A stretch of 13,260 nucleotides of DNA from JBQTJJ01 sp052387235 (GTDB lineage: Bacteria > Actinomycetota > Acidimicrobiia > Acidimicrobiales > GCA-2861595). The notes under the pieces are model-generated. The model ran no database searches and was not told the origin of the DNA. It saw nothing but the letters and a program-made list of their open reading frames with translations. The stretch lies in the NCBI GenBank assembly GCA_052387235.1, contig JBQTJJ010000088.1, forward strand, positions 1-13,260. Direction: 5' to 3'. Shown here in pieces: positions 1-5,482 of this stretch (the first letter of the stretch is position 1; every line of letters begins with the position of its first letter). A program made the position numbers and the translations under genes.

Positions 1-1
1 G

Positions 2-1696
2 TTCTCCTCCCACGGCGCCTTCGCCATGGTCGACGACGTGCGCTGCTACATCCCGTTGAGCGGGCTCGGGGACCCCCCGCCCCGGGCCGCCAAGGAGGTC
101 CTGAAGCGGGGCGAGGTCCGCGCCTTCTCCCTCCAGGCCCTCGACCCGCCCCGGCGGGGCATCGAGCTGGCCCTTCCCGACTTCGCCCACGTGTCCGGCG
201 CGCCGCTGGCGGAGACGGTGGAGGAGGAGATCAAGGAGGGGGCCGCCGCCGGCACCAGGTCCGGCCGTCGGGGCCGAGGCCGCGGTGGTCGAGGTGGCGG
301 GGACGGCGCGCCCGGGATGGCGGAGCCGGAGGCCGAGCTGGTGGCGGCCGGCGCCGGCGCCGGCGGTGGCGGTGCCGTGGCTGCGCCGGCTGCCGACGTG
401 AGGAAGTCGCGGCGGGCCAAGAAGGCGGCGAAGGCGGCGGCCGCCCCCGCCGAGGACGCCATTGCAGCAGCGCCGGCGCGCCGGGGCCGCGGCCGCCCGG
501 CTCCGGCCGAGGCTCCGCGTGCGGACGGCGCGGTACCGCCCGCCGGCGCGCTACCGCCTGCCGGCGCGCTACCGCCTGCCGGCGAGATGGCCGGTACGGC
601 GGCGCCGGCCGGCCCCCGCAAGCGCCCGGCCAGGCCCCGCGCCGGCCAGGCCAGCACCGAGCCCGGTGCCGCCCCCTCCCCGCTGGCCCCCGGGCCCGAG
701 CCGGCGGAGCCGGACGAGGCCCCCACCGCCCGCAAGCGGGCTGCGGCCCGCAAGGCGGCCGCGCCGGCCCCCGGCCCGGCGCCGGCCCCCGGCCCGGCGG
801 TGGAGCCCGGCCCGGCGGTGGAGCCCGGCCCGGCGCCGGCCGCCCCCGCCCGCAGGCGCCCGGCCAGGACGGCCGCCGCTCCCGCTGAGCCCGTCCAGGT
901 CGCCGCCGAGCCGGCGCCCGCTCGGGGCCGACGGGGCCCCACCGCCGCGCAGCCGGCCGCCCCCGCCCCGGCACCGTCGCCGGCCCCTGAGCCGGCGCCG
1001 GCGCCCGCCCCCCGCAGAGGCCGCGCCGCCAAGTCCGCCCCACTCCAGCCCGCCGCGCCCGAGCCGACCGGCGCCGGCCCGCCGCCCCCCTCGGCCCCAG
1101 GCAGGGGCCGCGCCGCGAAGGCCACCACCCCCCAGCCTGCCACCGAGCCGGAGCCCGCTCCGGCCGCCACCCGCAGGGGCCGCGCCGCAAAGGCCACCCC
1201 GGCCGAGGCCGCCACCCAGCCGGCGCCCGCCCCCCGGCGGGGCCGCGCCACCAAGTCCGCCCCGGCCGAGGCCGCCACCCAGCCGGCGCCAGCCCCGGCC
1301 ACCCGCAGGGGCCGCGCCGCAAAGGCCACCCCGGCCGAGCCGGCGCCCGCCACCGCGGCGGCGCCAGCCCCGGCCGCCCGCAGGGGCCGCGCCGCCAAGG
1401 CCGCCCCATCCGAGCCTTCCAGCGGACCCGCATCGGCGCCGGCGCCCCGCACGCGGCCGGCCAGGAAGGCTGCCGGCGCCACCCCGGCCTCCGCCGCCGG
1501 GTCCACGACCGTTGCCGGCGCCCCGGCATCCGCCGGGTCCACGGCCGCCGGCGCCGCCCCTGCCTCCGCTGCCGCCAAGGCGGCACCTCGCAAGGTCGCG
1601 GCCCCGAAGGCGGCCGTAGGTCCGGCCGCCGGCGAGGAGCCGGTCAAGGCGGCGAAGAAGGCCGCCCGCACGAGAGCCGCCACCAAGCGCCTGTAG
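2..1696 (+). CDS. S1/OB-fold-like protein with long basic Ala/Pro-rich repeat tail (5' end outside window)
   Basis: The reading frame is open from base 2, so the true start lies upstream; the ATG at 26 sits inside a conserved-looking segment (HGAF before it, PLSGL and RRGIELALP after it) and is probably not the start. The first 65 or so residues have the order of an S1 RNA-binding OB fold: a glycine-aromatic turn, a 'cYIPLS' strand, a 'vLKRGEvraF' turn, and a closing strand 'LDPPRRGIELALP'. The remaining roughly 480 residues are low-complexity Ala/Pro/Arg/Lys, with six RRGRAxK-type motifs and an HU/H1-like end (KAAKKAARTRAATKRL). An RNA- or DNA-binding role is inferred from the OB-like fold plus the cationic tail; no enzyme motif is visible. 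The tail composition explains why the opposite strand is also open. It converges on the O-antigen-ligase-like gene. I am sure of the frame and moderately sure of the S1 reading. Confidence 0.7.
   Translation, partial: FSSHGAFAMVDDVRCYIPLSGLGDPPPRAAKEVLKRGEVRAFSLQALDPPRRGIELALPDFAHVSGAPLAETVEEEIKEGAAAGTRSGRRGRGRGGRGGGDGAPGMAEPEAELVAAGAGAGGGGAVAAPAADVRKSRRAKKAAKAAAAPAEDAIAAAPARRGRGRPAPAEAPRADGAVPPAGALPPAGALPPAGEMAGTAAPAGPRKRPARPRAGQASTEPGAAPSPLAPGPEPAEPDEAPTARKRAAARKAAAPAPGPAPAPGPAVEPGPAVEPGPAPAAPARRRPARTAAAPAEPVQVAAEPAPARGRRGPTAAQPAAPAPAPSPAPEPAPAPAPRRGRAAKSAPLQPAAPEPTGAGPPPPSAPGRGRAAKATTPQPATEPEPAPAATRRGRAAKATPAEAATQPAPAPRRGRATKSAPAEAATQPAPAPATRRGRAAKATPAEPAPATAAAPAPAARRGRAAKAAPSEPSSGPASAPAPRTRPARKAAGATPASAAGSTTVAGAPASAGSTAAGAAPASAAAKAAPRKVAAPKAAVGPAAGEEPVKAAKKAARTRAATKRL
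530..583 (+). repeat. Three tandem 18-bp repeats encoding PPAGAL-type units
   Basis: Three consecutive 18-bp units occupy 530-547, 548-565 and 566-583. Units two and three are identical (GCGCTACCGCCTGCCGGC) and unit one differs at two positions. They are in frame with the low-complexity tail and encode AVPPAG/ALPPAG/ALPPAG. This looks like recent slippage or unequal-exchange expansion within the tail. Confidence 0.85.
798..833 (+). repeat. Two tandem 18-bp repeats encoding AVEPGP units
   Basis: The 18-bp unit CGGTGGAGCCCGGCCCGG occurs twice back to back (798-815 and 816-833), in frame, giving PAVEPGPAVEPGP. Partial copies of the GGCCCCCGGCCCGGC element lie just upstream. It is a second local expansion within the same low-complexity tail. 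Confidence 0.8.
1013..1447 (+). repeat. Degenerate tandem array of six (R/G)RGRAxK AT-hook-like modules
   Basis: Six modules each begin with RRGRAAK, GRGRAAK or RRGRATK, followed by a 15-25 residue Ala/Pro spacer such as ATPAEAATQPAPAP. At DNA level the shared core is a CGCAGGGGCCGCGCCGCaAAG-like block, with a spacer block repeated almost exactly around 1195-1290. RGR flanked by basic residues is the core of AT-hook minor-groove binding motifs, but the canonical following proline is missing here, so nucleic-acid binding by these modules is an inference. Confidence 0.75.
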
Positions 1697-1736
1697 TCCC
1701 GGACCGGGGCCGGCACGCACCTTCTGCGCCGGAATC

Positions 1737-1751
1737 GAGCGCATGGCGCTC
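1737..1751. terminator. Small hairpin between convergent genes, possible bidirectional terminator
   Basis: GAGCGC-ATG-GCGCTC forms a perfect 6-bp stem with a 3-nt loop. It lies in the 88-bp gap between the stop of the basic-tail protein and the stop of the converging O-antigen-ligase-like gene. No T-tract follows on either strand, so only its position suggests termination. Confidence 0.3.
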
Positions 1752-1784
1752 AGTCCCGCCGCAGAAGCATCGCCGAGCCCGGGG

Positions 1785-3668
1785 TCAGGTTCCATCGGCC
1801 TCGTCCATCACGGCCCGGGCCCGCTGGTCGGACGGGTCGCGCGCCAGGGCCCGGCGGGCCGCGGCCCGGGCCTCGTCCCACCGGCCGGCCCGGGCGTAGG
1901 CGAGGGCCAGGTAGGTGGAGGCGGCCGGGCTGCGGGGCGCCAGGCGCTCGGCCGCCAGCCAGGCCCGCTCGGCGCCCCGCCCGTCGCGGTCGAGCTGGCG
2001 GGCCAGGCCGAGGCGGAGGAGGGTCTGGGCGTTGCGGGGGTCCCTCCGGACCAGCGCCTCCAGGGCGGACCGGGCCTTGTCCACGTGGGCCGGCGACTCC
2101 GTCCGGCGGGCCCGGTTCAGCAGCAGCCGGGCCCGCTCGGCGCCGGCCACCGGGTCGCGCGGTGACAGGTCGAGGGCCCGCGCCAGCTGGGCCAGGGCCC
2201 GGCGCTCGGCGCCCGGCTCGGCGCTGGCCTCCTCGGCCCGGGCCGCCACCAGCCGGTAGCGCAGGGCGTCGGGACGCAGGCGGGCCGCGGCCGCCGGGTC
2301 GCGGACCGGCTGGTCCCGGGCGACGGCCGCCAGCGTGGCGCGGGCGGAGCGGTCGGCGGCCACGTCGAGCACGCCCGCCACCAGCGCGACCCCGGCAAGG
2401 GCGCCGGCCAGCGCCGGCGCGGCCCGCGCCGGCCGCAGCGTCAGGCGCTCCTCGGGCCGGATCGAGCGCGACACCACCAGCCCGGCCAGCAGCCACGCCA
2501 CCGGGTCCAGCTCGGCCACCGGGAACAGGAACAGGGACTGGACGGCGTACGCCACCAGCCCGGCCGCGACGCCCGCCACCCAGCCCGGGCCGGTGCGCAG
2601 GGCGCGGCGCACGAAGCGCCCGGCGCCGGCCAGCACCACCACCAGGGCGGCCAGTCCCGGCAGGCCGAGGGTGGCGGCCACGTCCAGCACCGAGCTGTGG
2701 GCCCGGTCGGGCAGCGGTTCCCGGCCGTGGTCCTGCTCGTAGTCGTCGTCGACGGCCCGGGCGAAGGCGATGCGGTAGCCCTCGGGGCCCGCGCCCGTGA
2801 CCGGGTCGTCGGCCACCGCGCGGACGGCCACCCGCCAATCGTCGAGCCGGTCCCGCGGCCCGCCGCCGGCGTCGGTGGCGGCGTCGGCCATGCGGCCGGC
2901 GGCGCCCGTCAGCAGCCCGAGCCCCACCACCGCCAGCGCCGCCCCCGCCAGCCCGGCCGCCAGCCGGCGGTGGCGACGCAGGGCCGAGCGGCGCACGACG
3001 ACGACCACGCCGGCCGCCACCGCCGTGCCCACCCACGCGGCCCGGGCCCCGGACAGCACGAGGGCGACGGCGCCCCCCGCCGCGGCCACGGTGGCGGCCC
3101 GGCGGGCGGGCCGGCGCCAGCGGGGGTCGACGGCGATCCCGACGCACGCCGGCGTGAGCAGCGCCGCCGCCGCCCCGAGGTAGGCCGACGACCCGAGCGG
3201 CCCCACCGGCCGGGCGCCGGCGCCGGCCAGCCCGACGGCGTCCCACCCCAGCTCCTCGGCCGCCACCCACACGCCGGTGACGGCACACACGGCCACCGCC
3301 GCCCCGGCCACGAAGCGGGAGTCGTCCTCGTCGAGCTGCTGGCCGGCCACGAAGGCCAGGGCGCACAGGAGCCAGGTGAGCGCGCCGAACCGGCGCTCGG
3401 GGGTGCCGATCCAGGCGTAGAGCGGGTCGACACCGGTGGCGGCGGCCACGGCCACGATCCCGAGGAGGACGGCCCATGGGACCACCGATGCGCGGGCCAG
3501 GGCCAGGCGCCGGCCCCGCCCGGGCAGCACCGCCACCGCGGCCAGGCACAGGGTGGCCACCAGGGCCCACTTGAGCGGGCCGAAGGGCGACAGCCCCGAA
3601 GGGTCGACGGCCAGCACCGCCGCCAGCGGCAGCCCCGCCACCACCCACGCCCGCCCCGACGGGTTCAC
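1785..3668 (-). CDS. O-antigen ligase family (Wzy_C/WaaL-like) membrane protein with C-terminal TPR-like region
   Basis: This is a polytopic membrane protein of 627 aa counted from the GTG at 3668. About ten to eleven hydrophobic helices fill residues 5-435. Family landmarks are GSSAYLG near 159-165, LSGARAAW near 205-212 (R209), the DDWRVAVRAVADDPVTGAGPEGY segment beginning near residue 276, and an extracytoplasmic loop with DRAHSS (H324), matching the conserved His of WaaL-type ligases. Residues 450-627 are soluble, alpha-helical and TPR-like (ALDLSPRDP, LEALVRRDPRNA, LALAYARAGRWDEA). Family members transfer or polymerise undecaprenyl-linked glycans on the outer face of the membrane; the substrate here is unknown. 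A GTG at 3713 in the same frame would add 15 hydrophilic residues. I prefer 3668 because a -10-like TACCCT (3697-3702) lies inside that extension and the first membrane helix begins right after 3668. Confidence 0.85.
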   Translation of the reverse strand: MNPSGRAWVVAGLPLAAVLAVDPSGLSPFGPLKWALVATLCLAAVAVLPGRGRRLALARASVVPWAVLLGIVAVAAATGVDPLYAWIGTPERRFGALTWLLCALAFVAGQQLDEDDSRFVAGAAVAVCAVTGVWVAAEELGWDAVGLAGAGARPVGPLGSSAYLGAAAALLTPACVGIAVDPRWRRPARRAATVAAAGGAVALVLSGARAAWVGTAVAAGVVVVVRRSALRRHRRLAAGLAGAALAVVGLGLLTGAAGRMADAATDAGGGPRDRLDDWRVAVRAVADDPVTGAGPEGYRIAFARAVDDDYEQDHGREPLPDRAHSSVLDVAATLGLPGLAALVVVLAGAGRFVRRALRTGPGWVAGVAAGLVAYAVQSLFLFPVAELDPVAWLLAGLVVSRSIRPEERLTLRPARAAPALAGALAGVALVAGVLDVAADRSARATLAAVARDQPVRDPAAAARLRPDALRYRLVAARAEEASAEPGAERRALAQLARALDLSPRDPVAGAERARLLLNRARRTESPAHVDKARSALEALVRRDPRNAQTLLRLGLARQLDRDGRGAERAWLAAERLAPRSPAASTYLALAYARAGRWDEARAAARRALARDPSDQRARAVMDEADGT

Positions 3669-3688
3669 CGCGGCCCGGGGCTCTCCAT
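3665..3688 (-). CDS. Candidate 7-codon leaderless leader ORF (MESPGPR) before the O-antigen ligase gene
   Basis: On the minus strand an ATG at 3688 follows TACCCT by 8 nt, the spacing seen for other leaderless starts in this window. It opens a 7-codon frame, MESPGPR, whose TGA (3667-3665) overlaps the GTG at 3668 in a GTGA arrangement. If translated, it could couple translation to the downstream membrane protein, which has no Shine-Dalgarno of its own. Such a short frame can arise by chance, so confidence is low. Confidence 0.35.
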   Translation of the reverse strand: MESPGPR

Positions 3689-3696
3689 CCCGACCG

Positions 3697-3702
3697 AGGG
3701 TA
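3697..3702 (-). promoter_or_regulatory. -10 box (TACCCT) for the O-antigen ligase gene
   Basis: TACCCT on the minus strand matches the actinobacterial TANNNT -10 pattern and precedes the short leader ORF by 8 nt and the GTG at 3668 by 28 nt. The expected -35 position (about 3720-3725) reads CCCCAC, which is not a good match. The box falls where the -35 of the divergent xthA promoter would be. Confidence 0.4.
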
Positions 3703-3715
3703 CGGCCCGGCACCG

Positions 3716-3721
3716 TAGGGT
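3716..3721 (+). promoter_or_regulatory. -10 box (TAGGGT) giving a leaderless xthA start
   Basis: TAGGGT lies 9 nt before the ATG of xthA at 3731, so transcription would begin at or next to the start codon. No Shine-Dalgarno is present. The -35 region (about 3693-3698) has no clear consensus and overlaps the -10 of the divergent gene. Confidence 0.5.
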
Positions 3722-3730
3722 GGGGCGCGG

Positions 3731-4504
3731 ATGCGGATCGCCACCTGGAACGTGAACTCGCTGAAGGTCCGCCTTCCCCGTGTCGAGGAGTGGCTCGACT
3801 ACGCCCGCCCGGACGTCGTGTGCATGCAGGAGACCAAGCTGGCCGACGCCGCCTTCCCGGCCCTGGCCTTCGAGGCCCTCGGCTACCAGAGCGCCCATCA
3901 CGGCAGCGGCCGGTGGAACGGGGTCGCCATCCTCAGCCGGGTCGGCATCGACGACGTGGTCGACGGCTTCAGCGAGGGCCTCGAGGCCGACCCCGACACC
4001 CGCCTCGTCACCGCCACCTGCGGCGGCGTGCAGGTGTCGAGCGTCTACGTGCCGAACGGCCGCAGCGTGGGCAGCGACCACTACGCCTACAAGCTGTCGT
4101 GGCTGGAGCGGCTGCGCCACCACCTCGAAGCCACCACCGACCCCGATCGGCCGGTGGCGGTGTGCGGGGACTTCAACGTGGCCCCCGAGGACCGCGACGT
4201 GTGGGACCCGGCCGTGTTCGTGGGCGCCACCCACGTCACCGAGCCCGAGCGCCGGGCCGTCGCCTCGCTGGTGGACTGGGGCCTGCAGGACGCGTTCCGG
4301 CTGGTGCGCCAGGAGGACCGGCTCTACACCTATTGGGACTACCGGGCCGGCGACTTCCACAACCACCGGGGCATGCGCATCGACCTGGTGCTGGTGTCCA
4401 AGCCGCTGGCCGAGCGGGTCGTCTGGACCCTGGTCGACCGCAACGCCCGCAAGGGCAAGCTGCCGTCGGACCATGCCCCCCTGCTGGTGGACCTGGCCGA
4501 CTGA
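3731..4504 (+). CDS. xthA: Exodeoxyribonuclease III / AP endonuclease (ExoIII family)
   Basis: A full-length 257-aa member of the endonuclease/exonuclease/phosphatase fold, the usual size for ExoIII. It cuts DNA at abasic sites and removes 3' blocks in base-excision repair, with Mg2+. Visible catalytic landmarks are N7 in TWNVNS, E34 in QETK, Y106 in VYVPNG, D147 and N149 in CGDFNVAP, D218 in GMRIDLVLV, and D247-H248 in SDHAP. The ATG at 3731 is supported by a conserved N-terminus (MRIATWNVNSLKVRLPRV) and by TAGGGT 9 nt upstream. It is divergent from the O-antigen ligase gene and ends before a large hairpin. It is monocistronic as far as I can see. Confidence 0.95.
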   Translation: MRIATWNVNSLKVRLPRVEEWLDYARPDVVCMQETKLADAAFPALAFEALGYQSAHHGSGRWNGVAILSRVGIDDVVDGFSEGLEADPDTRLVTATCGGVQVSSVYVPNGRSVGSDHYAYKLSWLERLRHHLEATTDPDRPVAVCGDFNVAPEDRDVWDPAVFVGATHVTEPERRAVASLVDWGLQDAFRLVRQEDRLYTYWDYRAGDFHNHRGMRIDLVLVSKPLAERVVWTLVDRNARKGKLPSDHAPLLVDLAD

Positions 4505-4518
4505 CGCCGTTCGCGGCT

Positions 4519-4569
4519 GTCCAGGTCCCAGAAGTGGGCCAGCAGGTGGCCCACTACTGGGAGGTGGAC
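4519..4569. terminator. Long hairpin between convergent genes, probable bidirectional terminator
   Basis: Arms 4527-4541 and 4547-4561 pair at 14 of 15 positions around a 5-nt loop (GCAGG), and the pairing continues outward to 4519 and 4569 with 20 of 23 positions matched overall. It starts 15 nt after the xthA stop and ends 18 nt before the stop of the converging 141-aa gene. There is no T-tract on either strand, so this would be an L-shaped, U-less actinobacterial type if it terminates. Confidence 0.65.
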
Positions 4570-4586
4570 GCCTGAGGGTGCCGGGG

Positions 4587-5012
4587 CTAGCGCTGGACGG
4601 CGAGGCGCCGGCGCTCGATGTCGCCGGCGAGGGACCGCCAGATGTCCTCGTCGAGCTGCTCCACGAGGGGCAGCGGGAGGGCGGCCGCGCCCGAGCCGCT
4701 GAGCAGCGAGGGGCGGCGGGGGTCGCGGGTGCCGGCGCTGCCGCCCCTGCCCCGGGAGATGACGAGGCCGAAGTTCGGGTCGGGCACGGCGTCGAGGGCG
4801 GCCTGCACACCGTGGAGGGCGCGGAAGCGGTCCCAGGCGGCCTCGTCGGGGAACGCAACCTCGAACACGACGCCCCAGGAGTGGCGGTGCCACGACCAGT
4901 CGACGGCGCCGGTGGACAGGGCGGACTCGACCAGGCTGTCGCCATGGGCATCGGCCCAGCGGGAGGCGGCGAACGCGCCGTCGATCACTTCGATGGACAT
5001 CCAGTACGGCAC
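4587..5012 (-). CDS. Conserved-looking hypothetical protein, 141 aa
   Basis: A soluble protein without signal peptide or membrane segment. The first 95 residues look folded: MPYWMSIEVIDG, then ASRWADAHGDSLVESALSTGAVDWSWHRHSWGVVFEVAF, a helix DEAAWDRFRALHGVQAALDAVP, and a strand NFGLVISRGRGG. The alternation of strands and helices resembles a small alpha/beta sandwich such as a ferredoxin-like dimeric barrel, but I cannot name a family. The C-terminal 45 residues look less ordered. I chose the GTG at 5012 over longer frames (a TTG at 5081) because a good promoter, TTGTCA-N17-TATCCT, ends 10 nt before it, and the extra N-terminus is low complexity. An ATG at 5000 is also possible. Function unknown. 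Confidence 0.75.
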   Translation of the reverse strand: MPYWMSIEVIDGAFAASRWADAHGDSLVESALSTGAVDWSWHRHSWGVVFEVAFPDEAAWDRFRALHGVQAALDAVPDPNFGLVISRGRGGSAGTRDPRRPSLLSGSGAAALPLPLVEQLDEDIWRSLAGDIERRRLAVQR

Positions 5013-5022
5013 GGTAGGGGGG

Positions 5023-5051
5023 AGGATACGCCGGTCGTCCCCCGATGACAA
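5023..5051 (-). promoter_or_regulatory. Sigma-A-type promoter TTGTCA-N17-TATCCT for the 141-aa gene
   Basis: On the minus strand, -35 TTGTCA (5051-5046) and -10 TATCCT (5028-5023) are separated by exactly 17 nt and end 10 nt before the GTG at 5012. The match to TTGACA/TATAAT is 5 of 6 and 4 of 6. It predicts a transcript with almost no leader, and places this gene in its own transcription unit apart from the sigma-like gene upstream. Confidence 0.6.
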
Positions 5052-5082
5052 TCGCCGGTGGTCGGGCGGAGGAGAGGGCAAC

Positions 5083-5379
5083 TCAGGCCAGCTGCGTGCG
5101 CAGCTTGGCCAGGCCCGACCCGAGGGCGTTGCGCAGCTCGGTGCGGGACAGCCCCATCTGGTTGTGGAGCTGCTTCATGGAGCAGGCCGGATGGCCCGAG
5201 AGGCCGTAGTGGTCGGTGATCACCCGCCGCTCCACCGGGTCGAGCCCGTCGAGCAGGTGCTTGGAGCCGGCCAGCATCGACAGCAGGTCCTCGTCCACCT
5301 CGGCCTGCGGGTCGGACACCTCCGGGCCGGAGTCGGGATAGGGCCACCCGTCTTCTGCCGGCCAGATGAATGTCCGCAT
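5083..5379 (-). CDS. Small protein consisting mainly of a sigma-70 region 4-like helix-turn-helix
   Basis: A 98-aa protein counted from the ATG at 5379. Residues 1-35 are acidic and Trp/Pro-rich (FIWPAEDGWPYPDSGPE). Residues 40-97 follow sigma region 4: HLLDGLDPVERRVITDHYGL (region 4.1-like, as in L..L...E..vi...yGL), then SMKQLHNQMGLSRTELRNAL and GLAKLRTQL (region 4.2 HTH and its recognition helix). Region 2, needed for -10 melting, is absent, so it is not a complete sigma factor; it may act as a DNA-binding regulator or an RNA-polymerase adaptor. Frames extending to 5457 would add a Cys/Arg-rich stretch that looks non-coding. It lies between the UvrD2-like gene (103 nt upstream) and the 141-aa gene on the same strand. 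Confidence 0.75.
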   Translation of the reverse strand: MRTFIWPAEDGWPYPDSGPEVSDPQAEVDEDLLSMLAGSKHLLDGLDPVERRVITDHYGLSGHPACSMKQLHNQMGLSRTELRNALGSGLAKLRTQLA

Positions 5380-5408
5380 GTGCTTGTTCTCGCGCCGCCG
5401 GGCCGGCA

Positions 5409-5414
5409 AGTCAA
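5409..5414 (-). promoter_or_regulatory. Possible -35 box (TTGACT) upstream of the sigma region 4 gene
   Basis: TTGACT is on the minus strand 29 nt before the ATG at 5379, the right distance for a leaderless or short-leader transcript. No TANNNT -10 box is visible at 16-19 nt; the best hexamers there are GAGAAC or AGAACA. It could be a promoter that needs an activator, or chance. Confidence 0.25.
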
Positions 5415-5482
5415 CCCTGTTCTGCCTCGTCGTGGAGCCAGCGCGACCGCACCTCACTCGACCGGGAAGCGCACCGCCGGCG

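Noticed and set aside
530..1447. Repeats in the first gene as a CRISPR array
   Set aside because: The units are directly adjacent or degenerate, in frame with coding sequence and without unique spacers of constant length.
46..1716. 556-codon open frame on the minus strand opposite the basic-tail protein
   Set aside because: It is a mirror of the Ala/Pro-rich, stop-poor GC sequence; the plus frame has the OB-like segment, Lys/Arg modules and a basic terminus, while the minus frame is only Ala/Gly/Pro low complexity.
3713..3713. GTG at 3713 as start of the O-antigen ligase-like gene
   Set aside because: It is in frame and possible, but would put the likely -10 box inside the gene, adds a hydrophilic, non-conserved-looking stretch, and leaves only 17 bp to xthA; the GTG at 3668 is preferred.
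2697..3755. 352-codon plus-strand frame opposite the O-antigen ligase-like gene
   Set aside because: Gln/His/Gly/Arg-rich translation with no fold signature, while the minus frame has membrane helices and conserved ligase motifs.
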